Shown here: one piece after another, positions 34,601-44,203 of the stretch
Layout of the letters: every line of letters starts with the position of its first letter
How positions within the stretch are numbered: position 1 is the first letter of the stretch
From: Puccinellia tenuiflora
Taxonomy: Eukaryota > Streptophyta > Magnoliopsida > Poales > Poaceae
DNA length: 64,000 nucleotides
Direction of reading: 5' to 3'
Assembly (NCBI GenBank): GCA_012064385.1
Contig: QRDG01000410.1
Location: 1 to 64,000, forward strand
Notes under the pieces: generated by a model
Told to the model about the DNA's origin: nothing
What the model saw: only the letters and a program-made list of their open reading frames with translations
Database searches by the model: none
Translations under genes and position numbers: made by a program

Positions 34601-35001
34601 TTAAGGTCCCTTTGTTTCGGTGCAGTTGGGTCAACATGAATGGAGAAGGGGTAAAGGTAAACCAGCTGTATGGAATGACAACAGTGGATCTCAAGAATCT
34701 TACGTACAGAGACGAACCATTCGTCCTAGCCAATGATGTGGCTCAGATTTTCTATGTGAAGGACATGAGCTCTGGATCGAAAAAAAGAAAAGATAAGGAA
34801 ACAAATACATCACACGATGAGCCAAAGCGTCACATAGTTCTTTTAGGAAAAAAAAACATCGTGGGAGTCGAGGACAAAACAGACATGTCAGCAGACTATA
34901 ATAAGTTTGATGAAATTCCGCCCTTCACAGTGAAAACTTACCCAAGCATCCCGTTACATAATGAAGAAACTCCATGGTTACGGCCGAAAAAGCGATCATA
35001 G
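31678..35001 (+). pseudogene. CACTA transposase TNP2, single frame with five nonsense codons
   Basis: One reading frame of 1,108 codons, all in register, with no frameshift. It is interrupted by TAG at 32386, TGA at 32524, TAA at 32569, TAG at 33838 and TAG at 34063. In order it shows a transposase-associated N-terminal domain (WMYGDRRSSDFIAGLHKFI, CPCVDC), the tnp2 core (LSTDGMNPF, DIDVYLRSLVDELLQLW), a DUF4218-like part (MFPFERFMGVLKKYVHNRAR) and a DUF4216-like end (LFRCSWVNMNGEGVKVNQLY). The ATG directly follows a splice acceptor, as is usual in these elements. The full-length protein, which would cut the element ends, cannot be made without readthrough. Confidence 0.85.
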
Positions 35002-35735
35002 CGATCATGATCTAAGTATGAGTGTAATAATATATTAAATAAATTATGTATGAGTGTTCTCAAAAACTTTTTATGTATGAGTGTTGTCAAATGCATTACA
35101 CAATATATGTATAATCGAGTGTTCCCAAATGCATTAAACCTTTTATGTAATTTGTATTCGGTCGATTATCTGAAGGATTTCTGTATAGAACAAAACACAC
35201 GGTTTCACCTGCATACAGCCCAACGGTGGCTCGTGAGTGCCTGCAGCTGGTCGCCGTCATCCTCAGCCATGCAGCAGCGCGCAGGAGAGCGCCCACTTGC
35301 GCATCGTGCCGGCTCCGCTTCACTCTTTCTGCTGCAACAGAAACTGGTGAGAAGTTCGTCGTCGCCTTGGTCCGTCGAGAGAGAAGCCTATCCATTTTAA
35401 ATGGGCATTCGATCCAAGCAGCGGCAAGACTTCTCTGATGATTTGCAACCGTCCCAACAAGTGTTGGGGATATACCAGATCATCAAAGAAGCCCTTGCCG
35501 CTTGTATTCGGTCGATGAACTGAAGGTTTTCTAGATAAAACAAAACACATTGTTTCACCTGCATGCAGCCCTACGGTGGCTAGAGAGTGCCCGCATATCA
35601 AATACACCGTAGGACATATGCAGGGAATCCGCATGATTTGTATTCGGTCTTTGCCTTCCGGACTAGCCATACTCTTGTTCTTCATATCCTCCTCATGGTG
35701 GGTATTTATAGTTAAAAGATCATGACAAATCTTCA
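35002..35735. mobile_element. CACTA interior with a partial internal duplication
   Basis: The phrase ACGGTTTCACCTGCATACAGCC near 35200 recurs, changed, at about 35550 (TTGTTTCACCTGCATGCAGCC), as does TATTCGGTCGAT (35155 and 35505). No coding frame of merit. Confidence 0.45.
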
Positions 35736-35805
35736 TCTTTAGTCCCGGTTGGTAGCTGGAACCGGGACTAAAGGACCGTTGATATGTGCCTTATCTTCTG
35801 CTTGA

Positions 35806-35990
35806 GATCCAACAGCTCACAAGGGCTCAAAAGAAACACACTCTGATCCAACAGCTCACAAGCGCTCGCAGGAAACACACGATCCGTGTGCACACGATCC
35901 AACAGCTCACAAGCACTCGAAAAAAACACAACTCTGATCCAACGGCTCACAAGCGCTCGAAGGAAACACACGATCTGTGTGCTTCTTCCA
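35806..35990. repeat. Four irregular tandem units in the CACTA element
   Basis: Units starting GATCCAACAGCTCACAAG at 35806, 35845, 35896 and 35936 (spacing 39, 51 and 40 bp). They lie just upstream of the TATA box of the next frame and may have acted as a promoter repeat. Confidence 0.75.
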
Positions 35991-36023
35991 CCGCTTCCCG
36001 TCTTCGTCTTCCCGCAATTTCTC

Positions 36024-36034
36024 ACTATATATAT
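36024..36034 (+). promoter_or_regulatory. TATA box candidate of the CACTA accessory frame
   Basis: CTATATATATG lies 64-74 bp upstream of the ATG at 36098 and downstream of the four tandem units. Confidence 0.5.
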
Positions 36035-36097
36035 GTAGGCTTGGCCGCCATTGCCATATCACATCTAAACTCATATCTGCAACCTCATCACTCTTCC

Positions 36098-36637
36098 ATG
36101 GCTTCCACCGTACTAACCTACCGTCAGGAGGAGGAGCTTTCCGCCTCGAACTACCCCTGCCTGCCCGGCTACCGCGTCCCCGTCGGCTAGATGCTGAGCG
36201 CCGGAGGCGTGCCGATCCCTCCTGTCCCTCAAGGTGTGGCGCGCCGGGCGGGCATCAAGAACCACTACTACCTCGAGCTCACACCGGAGCAGCGGATGGA
36301 TCCGGGCTGGCATCCCGACTACCGCCCGACTTGGGAAGCCTTCTTCATCAATCGGCGTGAGAGGGCGCTCGCCAGGTACGAGGGGGACGGCCCGCCTCCT
36401 TCGGACTTCAACGAGGCCGGCCGTCAGCTGTGGTGGGCTGGCCGGACTCTCCAGGGCGTTATGAACTACATCATGGCTGGCGATAACCCCCGCCTGCGCT
36501 ACCCTAACATGCAGTCCGGGGGTGCTCACCCGTCGAGGTTCGAGCCACGAGCGCCGTATGAGTACGATGACAGCGACGACGACGATGACGTCGACTACGA
36601 GTACGAGTATTATAGGCCTAGGCAGGAGTATGACTAA
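36098..36637 (+). pseudogene. CACTA-borne grass-specific protein of unknown function, one in-frame stop
   Basis: The frame opens MASTVLTYRQEEELSASNY and is interrupted once by TAG at 36188-36190. It then continues in the same frame (MLSAGGVPIPPVPQGVARRA, LELTPEQRMDPGWHPDYRP, RRERALARYEGDGPPP) to an acidic tail of Asp and Tyr ending at 36637. I recall similar short proteins as common, unnamed predicted proteins of Triticeae genomes; relatives would have Trp at the stop position. Translation could restart at the ATG at 36191, giving 148 residues. Function unknown; association with CACTA elements is inferred from position. Confidence 0.5.
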
Positions 36638-36792
36638 GATTGTTAGGACAACTGATCCACTGTTGTCATTCTATACCGTATCAAATGCACCGTTGGAGCT
36701 CAAATTTAAACACTTTTCATGTTGAAAGTTTAGTGAGATTCAATAATATGGCAAAAATAGATATGAATTAATTCAATAGATATAAATTATAT

Positions 36793-37310
36793 AAATAGAT
36801 AGATTACATTTTTATCAACAATTTGATATTTTAATTGCATTTTTCTGATAAACAAATGAAAAAATATTGAATTTATAAGTTTAATTAATGACTTAATGGA
36901 GTTCAAATTCCAAATTTTGTAATTAAATGAATTCCCCTATAATCTAAAAAAATGAATTTTTCATAAATAGATAGATTACATTTTTATCAACAATTTGATA
37001 TTTCAATTGCATTTTTCTGATAAACAGATGAAAAGATATTGAATTTATAAATTTAATTAATGACTTAATTAAGTTCAAATTCCAAAAAATTAATTAAATG
37101 AATTCACCTCTAATCTCAAAAAAATGAATTTGTCATAAATAGATAGATTACATTTTTTTATCAACAATTTGATATTTTAATTGCATTTTTTCTGATAAAC
37201 ATATGAAAAGATATTGAATTTATAAGTTTAATGACTTAATTAAGTTCAAATTCCAAAAAATTTAATTAAATGAATTCACCTCTAATCTCAAACGAAAATG
37301 ACAAAATGGT
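36793..37310. repeat. Three tandem AT-rich units of about 172 bp
   Basis: Units starting AAATAGATAGATTACATTTTT at 36793, 36965 and 37138 share the phrases ATCAACAATTTGATATTT and TTAATGACTTAAT. Non-coding interior of the CACTA element. Confidence 0.85.
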
Positions 37311-37499
37311 TAATAGTTTCTATAGTTAGAATAATTATTTTAGAAAACCGAAAATGGTTTTGGATTATTTATTCAAATTTAAACACTTTTCATGTTGAAA
37401 GTCTTTTCAAATTCAAAACCATTTGAAATTCATATTCAAACACCTTAATAAGAAAAAAAAGGCGGGAACATCATTCAGAACTGAAAATTTTCAGGGCAT

Positions 37500-37720
37500 T
37501 AAAATTTTCAGGGCATTGGTCCCGGTTCATGCCACGAACCGGGACTAAAGGGTATTTTGGCGCGCGCCTTTTCGGTGCCGCCGAAAATGACCTTTAGGTC
37601 CGGTTGGTACCACCAACCGGGACTAAAGGGTAGGCCTATAGTCCCGGTTGGTGCCTCCAACCGGGCCTAAAGACCCTTTGGTCTCGGTTGGGGGTACCAA
37701 CCGGGACTAAAGGTCTTTAC
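37500..37720. repeat. CACTA right subterminal repeats
   Basis: Copies of TTTGGTCCCGGTTGGT and ACCAACCGGGACTAAAGG in both orientations, related to the left set. Sequence after 37720 is unrelated. Confidence 0.7.
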
Positions 37721-37906
37721 TTTAAATCTGGCCGGCCTCTTCTTCTTCCCCCAACTCCTCATTTCGCTAAGGCACTACAGGCTTCTCCGTCGCGCCCTCG
37801 ACGCCGTCAGGCTGCTCCGCCGCACCCTCGACGCCGTCAGGCTGCTTCGAAGGGATTATTGAAGCTGGCTACGTCGTTGCTAAATTAGAGGCTTATAGAC
37901 AAGAGC
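37721..37906. repeat. Short GC-rich spacer with a duplicated phrase
   Basis: CGCCCTCGACGCCGTCAGGC occurs at about 37792 and, slightly changed, at 37825. This is the sequence into which the LINE inserted; origin unknown. Confidence 0.4.
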
Positions 37907-37949
37907 AGACAACGGCTTGTGCCTGTTTCTTCGGAGGAAGAACGAACAC

Positions 37950-38326
37950 AACGAGATGAGCTTCCTTGGTGCTGGGAGAGCAATGGATCGTACTCGGCAA
38001 GATTGGCATATGCCTGCTTCTTCGGAGGAAGAACGAACACACCGGTGGCCAAAGAGATTTGGAGGAATAAGGTGCCGATGAACTGCCGTTTCTTCACCTG
38101 GTTGGCATGTCGAAACAGATGCTGGACATCTGACCAGTTGCAACACCAGTAGGCATGTCCGTTGTGTGATCAACATGAAGAGACAATGCATCATCTCTTG
38201 GTGGGTTGCGTGTACGCTAGAATAGTATGGGGCAAGGTCTCTGAGATGCTTGGCAGGCTGCAATTTGTCCCCCGTGACGACATGAACCTGGTGGACTGGT
38301 GAATTAGCCTCGCTTCGATCTCAAAG
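37950..38326 (+). pseudogene. LINE ORF2 C-terminus, zf-RVT domain (first part)
   Basis: Reads WCWESNGSYSARLAYACFF, then IWRNKVPMNCRFFTWLACRN and, after a TAG where the frame is lost, CPLCDQHEETMHHLLVGCVY. These are the blocks of the zinc-binding domain (zf-RVT, PF13966) that ends plant L1-type ORF2 proteins. The part up to Lys is cut at 38326 by the LTR element and resumes at 41507 with RRRDLHTWIILVLWETWKHR. Confidence 0.75.
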
Positions 38327-38463
38327 TGTCGGGATATCATACCCGGATACCCCGAAGACAGTGACAAGGCAACCTCTACCAAGCTTCCTAGGTTACCAGC
38401 CCGCTGCCTATATAAAGCGGGGCAGCAGGCTGGGTTCCCACAGAGGAGGGAGCTCTAGGGTTT
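38327..38463 (+). repeat. 5' LTR, only first about 137 bp homologous to the 3' LTR
   Basis: Aligns with 40964-41100, including the TATA box CCTATATAAAGC, then diverges abruptly after AGGGTTTGG. No TGGCGCC-type or Met-type primer site was found where the LTR should end. Confidence 0.65.
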
Positions 38464-39643
38464 GGCACCCTCCCGATCTGGATCTAGAAAAATCTCTCTT
38501 TTCTTCACCAACCACGGTAGCACCATCCTCCATGACCGGAGCTGAAGCTGCACCAAGCCGCTGCCATGGGCACCGTAGACTACATCCGAGGCTGGGAATC
38601 GAACCAGGACTTCATCTACGTGAAGATCGAAGCAAGAATCAGGAGCAGATCAACACCGAGATCGTCTTCCTCGCACACGCGTCTGCTCCTCCAACCTCGA
38701 GCTCCACCGCACGCCCGTCCTCCCCACATCACCAACACGTGAAGCAGGCAAGCAGCAGCAGCGGATCAGCACCATCGTCCGCGCCTCCGCCCCCCAAGTT
38801 CTTCCACGACGCCGGCCTCCCTCGTCCTCTTCTCGAGTGGCCGCCGTCATTCTACGTCGGCAAGCTCCCCCGCGCGAGTTCGCCTTCCCCAAGTGTCTCC
38901 GCCCGTCATCCGCTCGAGCTCCTCCACCCGCTCGGACCTCGACCTCCTCCGCGCCCAGCAGCCGGCCGCCCCGAGCTCGCCATCGCCGGCCTCCTCCACC
39001 TGCACGCCTCCGCGCGAGCACCTCCCGCAACCGTCGACACCCGTGCGCGTCCGCGCCGCCGGCCTCACCGTGCTCGACCCCGTCTTCGCGCCTCCACCCG
39101 TGGCCGGCTACCTGTGCCTGCGCCGGCCTCCACTCGCTCCGGCCGCCTCCGCGCACCTCCGTCCCGGCTCCTCCGCCCTGTCCTGGCCAGCTGCGCCGCC
39201 CCATCCGGCTCCCGCGCGCACGGCTGGCCGAGGCCGGCTCCGGCCGCTCCGTCCCGTCCGCGTCGGCTCGCTCCGCCTCCAGTGCCGCTTGCTCTGCCCC
39301 GGCCGACGCTCGCGTCCGGTTGGTCGCCCCTCCGTCGAGCCGGCTGCGAGGCAGAGTTACGGGCCGACTGAAAAAAAAAGAAAAGGGGAGCCTGCCGACC
39401 GGCTTAAAAAAAGAAAGAAAAGAGGATCAAGCTGGCTCGACTTCATTTGGCTGTCAGGCCGGCTGCGATCAAGACGGCTGTCCCTACCCGTTCGGCTTTC
39501 AGACTGCAGCATATCTTCTTCGACTACGGAAAACAACAAAAAACGTAAGTTGGTGCGTGCGCAAAGTTGGATAGTCCTGAGAAGCACTCAGGGGCTATCT
39601 CTTCACCTTTTCACAAAATCTTCGCATCTCGTGTCCGGCTCTG

Positions 39644-39985
39644 CCCAAGCGCTTTCTCCCGAGATCGGCTTAGTAGTGTGCACGGCACCAAACGGGTTAA
39701 CTCCTCGCGCCCGGTCCAGGCCGGCGAGGAGAACAAGCTGGAGGTCGCATCCACATGAAAGACGTCGACGGAGGAAACAGCTTGGACAATCTGGACGCAC
39801 TCTTCTTCGCTAGCCCAAGTGCTTTTTCCCGATATCGGCTTAGTAGTGTGCACGACACCAAATGGTTAACTCCTCGCGCCCGGTCCAGGCCGGCGAGGAG
39901 AACAAGCTGGAGGTCGCATCCACATGAAAGACATCAAAGGAGGAAACTACTTGGACGACCCGGTCGTTTTCTTTTTCAAATGTTG
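39644..39985. repeat. 170-bp tandem duplication
   Basis: Units starting CCCAAG(C/T)GCTTT at 39644 and 39814. A third, much worn copy may extend to about 40140. Confidence 0.85.
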
Positions 39986-40392
39986 GTTCGCTTGAACCCA
40001 ATCCGCAAAGTCTAAGTACTGTGCATGATCCCGTATGGTCAACTCTTCGCATCCGGCTGTAGTATCGCCAGACGACCAGCCGGCAAGAGCACAAGCCAGG
40101 ATGGTGAAGTGCACACCAATGATCTAAAGGGCTCGGACCAAAGCGAGTTGGCATAAAAATCCACAAAAGCTTCAATCACCGTATAATTTATATACCGAGA
40201 TCTAATGACTAACTTCATTTCTTGCATGACTATTTTTGTGTCAACCTTCCGAGGCCCTCCCGTCGGAGCCGCAGGACCTCGACAGCTTTGGGGGCTAGGG
40301 GTTGGCTGCCCTTCAGCTGGATCCACCTGCAGTCGGCCGTCGCTCAATCCGGACGACATTTGGCTCCCATTGTGGGGCCGACTCAGGGGCTT

Positions 40393-40620
40393 GACATCGC
40401 CATCACCCTCCTTGCGAAACTCGGGGTCTAGACATCGCCATCACCCTCCTTGCGAAACTCGGGGGCTCGACCTCGCCATCACCCTCCTTGTGAAACTCGG
40501 GGGCTCGACATCGCCATCGCCCTCCTCGTGAAATTCGGGGGCTCGACATTGCCATCGCCCTCCTCGCGAAACTCGGGGGCTCGACATCGCCATCGCCCCC
40601 ACCCTGCAGTCTTTAGCTGG
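40393..40620. repeat. Six-copy 38-bp tandem repeat containing a purine tract
   Basis: Units begin GACATCGCCATCACC at 40393, 40431, 40469, 40507, 40545 and 40583, an exact 38-bp period. Each ends AACTCGGGGGCTC, which resembles the element's own polypurine tract. As 38 is not a multiple of 3, it is not a protein repeat. Confidence 0.9.
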
Positions 40621-40629
40621 CTCCCGTTC

Positions 40630-40880
40630 CAAGTTGGGCCGGCTCCAACTTTTGCAGCCGGCTCCACGGGCTGCCGGCTCCAACTCCAAGTTCTGCAGTC
40701 GGCTTCAACTCCATCCGGCTTCAACCTCATCCGGCTTCAACTCCATCCGGCTTCAACTTCAGCTGGCTTCAACTTCAGCCGGCTCCGGCTTCAACTCCAA
40801 CTTCAGTCGGCTTCGGCTTCAACTTCAGCCGGCTCTGGCTCCAGTTCCAGTTTCAGCCGGCTCCAGCTCCGACTTCAGCA
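40630..40880. repeat. Minisatellite of CCGGCTTCAACTCCA units
   Basis: About fifteen short units of roughly 15-18 bp (CCGGCTTCAACTTCAG and variants) directly before the purine tract region. Long open frames here are side effects of the repeat. Confidence 0.8.
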
Positions 40881-40963
40881 TTTCATCCACGACAATCAAG
40901 ACAAGGGGAAGCTCGTGAAGCCTTCCCAGCAAGCAGCAAAGCCTCCACGCGCTCGGGGGCTAG

Positions 40964-41500
40964 TGTCGGGGATATCATACCCGGATACCCCGAAGACAGT
41001 GACAAGGCAACCTCCACCAAGCTTCCTAGGTCACCAGGCCGCTGCCTATATAAAGCGGGGCAGCAGGCTGGGTTCCCACAGAGAAGGGAGCCCTAGGGTT
41101 TGGATCCCCAGAGATAGACAAACTTGTAACTTTCTTGAAACCCAAAACCCTAGCCTGCTGCTTTTATAAGGCGGGCTAGAACCCCCTGCGAGGGAAGGGC
41201 TCACAAACACACAAGGTTAGATCACCACCATCTTCTTCCACCTCTAGCCGGCTGAGTAGCCAAGCCGGCCTTCACCAGAAAACAACTCCAGGAGCACCAT
41301 TGTAGCCCTAGTTCTTGTGATCTTGCAATAGAAAGAAGCTAAGCAGGACGTAGGGGTGTTACTTCCTTAAGAGGGCTCCGAACCTAGGTATATCGCGTGT
41401 GTTTGCCGTGATTGTTACCCAATCCCGCGCGAGCACCATCGTTGTCTTGCTCCACATCTTTTCCATCTCCGATGGATATATCGTTGAAGCCACCACGACA
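40964..41500 (+). repeat. 3' LTR of the element inside the LINE
   Basis: A 537-bp LTR with TGTCGGGG and CACGACA ends and two TATA-like boxes (CTATATAAAGC near 41047, TTTTATAAGG near 41162). Confidence 0.75.
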
Positions 41501-41506
41501 CAAAAG

Positions 41507-41693
41507 CGACGACGGGACCTGCATACCTGGATCATTCTGGTGCTCTGGGAAACATGGAAACACAGGATAGCAGTGGTTTTCGATGGCGCTTCGCTGGCAG
41601 TGCTGGCCATCTTGAGTCGTATCGTATCGTTGTGGAAGGCGAGGCTTGGTTCAACGCTGGTCTCCTTTGTAAGGGCAAAAATGAGTTCATGTT
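41507..41693 (+). pseudogene. LINE ORF2 C-terminus (second part, after the LTR insertion)
   Basis: Continues the zf-RVT tail in the frame left at 38326 (WETWKHRIAVVFDGAS) and stops at 41693. Then comes a 3' UTR to the A-rich tail at 41831-41840. Confidence 0.7.
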
Positions 41694-41855
41694 AGCTTCG
41701 AGTAGGTGGATTAGAGTAGTGTTCTTGCGTGTGTAATTGTGGAGTAGTTTGGCCGCCTGTTGGCTGGCCGTTCGTTGTACTGGCTTTTTTGCGACCCCTT
41801 CTTTCAATATATGATACGCTGCGTATTCTAGAAAAGAAAAAGACAACGGCTTGTG

Positions 41856-43118
41856 GCCAAAAATCTGACACTATGCCGCAGTGTGTGCATTCCAACTCTA
41901 TTTGTCACACCCGGACAAATCATTCACCTATTCTTCCTATGCTTTAAATGAAGAGCTAGTCTATGACTGCAAGCAATAGCGTATGAGCCGGGTACTTTAC
42001 AGATACTATGCTAATCATGAATGATTTGTTCGAATCTTGATGACCAATCGCACGGCAATGCATAGGGTGGCATAGTCCCCGGGAGAAACGGACACATTTT
42101 CGTTTACTATTTAGCAACAGACAAACAACAAATGTGTGTATGTACTATAGATCTGGCTACTTTTTGTACGTGCTCTTTTTTACATGCATTATAAGTTTTC
42201 CTAAAATAATCATGTGTGTTATTTACCTTTTGTAACTTAAGATAACACTATCGAAGGAGCAAACCATTGACTCATGTGTCGCTCCACGGGCGCTCGACAG
42301 ACACTGTAGCCGCGCTGGAAGAACCTCTCCTTTTGTTCGTCCTCCCATCACCGCTGCCAGAGGGTGTAGCTAGCCAGGCAAAACCAGCTCTCGGTGGTGG
42401 CAGGGTTCTTCCGTTCCACGCGAGAAGGGACAACGTTGTTATCCTCAGCGAGGAGATCATTGCACCGATCTTCGCCCTTGGTGGTCCTCATGCAGAGGCG
42501 GTGTGGCGTTGATCAGATCTCGTGCGGATGTAGTCCTACTCGTTGCGGCATCCCAGTGGCAGGATGTCTAACATTATCGTATGAATAACGTCATGTGGCG
42601 GAAGTTATCCTTCCGATGGCACGATATGAGTTTCGGAATATGGATGACGCAACTGTCAGATCTGAAGATGGTGATGTCCATCACCAAGGCCGGTGTCGGT
42701 ATGTGACGGACCTCAATCTCACGTCGCCATGAAAGACACCGCCGATGTGGGAGTAGAGGTGAGGCAGGCCCGTGGTCGAGACTACTGTATAGTTTGTATG
42801 TCGGGACTCGGGATAACGTAACAGATCTAGTACATGGTGACAACTAATAACGTGTTAATCGACTTGAACAACCAGTTTCATGAGAGCCGTCTGTTTCTTG
42901 TAAGCAGCCTTGTATTTTATAACTTATTGTAACCGTATTTTAGTTGATCAATAAAGCTCCCCAAGTTCGATGGGGAAAAAGTTGAACGACTATATGTTTA
43001 GATCGGATTCTCATGTCTTCGTGGAATTGGACAACGAATTAGTACACTCAACAGATTTGGTATGCATTGATTGCTTTCATGCTTCAGGGCAATTGGCCCC
43101 ACCCACTTATATCTTTAA
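41856..43118. other. Intergenic DNA, no gene recognised
   Basis: Some GC-rich stretches (42260-42520) but no supported reading frame. ATCAATAAAGC near 42948 could be a poly-A signal of unknown origin. No terminal repeats found. Confidence 0.35.
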
Positions 43119-43386
43119 GACTAGCCACAATGGGGGTATCACAGGTGGTATTATGTGACATGTTGCCAAAAAGCTGACGTGTTACTACAATTAATGATGA
43201 GAGAGATAATAGTATCATAGGCAGATACCGTAACATAACGGATTCCAATGTCAAATGAATCTACAACATAATAAATGTAGTATTGTATGATACCACAAAT
43301 ATGTTACTATACATTGTGAAGGCAGTAACATAGACTAGTATCATATACATGATACTCGTATATGATACTCCTCATTGTGACTAGTC
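43119..43386. mobile_element. Tourist-like MITE, 268 bp
   Basis: Terminal inverted repeats of about 23 bp start GACTAGCCACAATGGGGGTA on the left and GACTAGTCACAATGAGGAGT on the right when inverted. TAA flanks both sides (43116-43118 and 43387-43389), the 3-bp target site of PIF/Harbinger (Tourist) elements. The interior is rich in GATACTA/TAGTATC words. Confidence 0.88.
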
Positions 43387-43439
43387 TAAGCGTGGACACG
43401 GTTACAAAAAAAATCCTGTCTTTTTTTTTTCATATTAGT

Positions 43440-43870
43440 TTATTTTTGTTTTCATAAAATGCATGAATCCTTTTTGCTATAATGAACCATTTTCATTGTG
43501 AACCATCTTGCATTATAGGTAAAAACTTTTAAATTTACCGTGAACCATTTTTATTATATGTGAACACATTTTAATTTATTGTGAACCATTTTTTATCCTG
43601 AAACATTTTTTTATTGTGAACCATTTTTCATTATAAGTATGTCTTAATTTCTGATAATACATGAGTACACCTATATGCATTATAGGTGAACACTTTTTAG
43701 TTTATCGTGAACCATTTTTTTTAAAGGTGAACACGTTTTAATTTATCGTGAACCATTGTTTTCAAGACAAAAACATTTTTTCAATAACATGAACCTTATT
43801 TGTAACATCGGTGAACATTGTTTAAAACTATACAAACCATTTTTCTCGTGTTTTTTACAAGATTTTTTTG
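43440..43870. repeat. AT-rich GTGAACCATTTTT repeats
   Basis: At least eight irregular units alternating GTGAACCATTTTTATTAT and GTGAACACATTTTAATTTAT. Non-coding, just upstream of the F-box/LRR gene. Confidence 0.7.
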
Positions 43871-44203
43871 GTTACTATTAAACTACTACTACTACAATTT
43901 TTATTAACCCAATTTGTTTTTCGAAATTGATGAAAAACATGAGAAAGAATATACTGTATCTTAGTGGGCCGGATTGTCCGGCCCAGTAGAAGAGCGCTGC
44001 AGGCTAGCCGGTGAACCGACTGGCTGCAGTCCAACTCGCTACAAGCAGAGAAAGCAGGTCGTACGGGATTATAAAAACATGTCGCTTGTGCGATGCGGTT
44101 AGGATTAGGCTTCTTCTCCCACGCGGCGCCGACGCGATCCCCTCCCACCTCGCCTCTGATTTCCAACAAATAGAGCAGCTCTTACCTCTGGTATCGTCGC
44201 ATC

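Larger units (their letters stand above)
31152..37720 (+). mobile_element. CACTA (En/Spm) transposon, right end not found
   Basis: Starts with the terminal CACTACTAGAAAAACCACC at 31152. Many inverted and direct copies of TTTGGTCCCGGTTCGTG follow to 31375 as subterminal repeats. A leader exon ends at a donor near 31547 (ACCAAG/GTTAGC) and an acceptor (TATGCAG) sits directly before the ATG at 31678. The tnp2 frame is at 31678-35001 and another frame at 36098-36637. Matching subterminal repeats return at 35740-35775 and 37500-37715. No matching CTAGTAGTG terminus was found after 37720, so the right end is probably lost or worn. Confidence 0.8.
38327..41500 (+). mobile_element. Gypsy-like non-autonomous LTR retrotransposon inside the LINE
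   Basis: Begins TGTCGGGATATCATACCC at 38327 and ends CCACCACGACA at 41500. CAAAG precedes it and CAAAAG follows, probably a 5-bp target duplication with one extra A. The right LTR is 40964-41500, preceded by the purine tract CTCGGGGGCTAG. The interior has no gag or pol, only GC-rich repeat-filled DNA. Removing it restores the LINE frame, so it is younger than the LINE. PPT and upstream bases match those near 52232-52270, so the two elements belong to one group. Confidence 0.8.
37907..41855 (+). mobile_element. 5'-truncated LINE with 15-bp target duplication, split by an LTR element
   Basis: The 15-mer AGACAACGGCTTGTG flanks the element at 37907-37921 and 41841-41855. The right copy directly follows an A-rich tail (GAAAAGAAAA). 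Between them, outside the inserted LTR element, only about 750 bp remain: the end of ORF2 and a 3' UTR with TTCAATATATGATACGC. Strong 5' truncation, an A-rich end and a long target duplication are the signature of target-primed reverse transcription. Confidence 0.85.

Noticed and set aside
38361..39813. Three long overlapping Pro/Ala/Arg-rich frames in the LTR element interior
   Set aside because: All frames are open because of high GC; composition is low complexity and no gag or pol motif appears.
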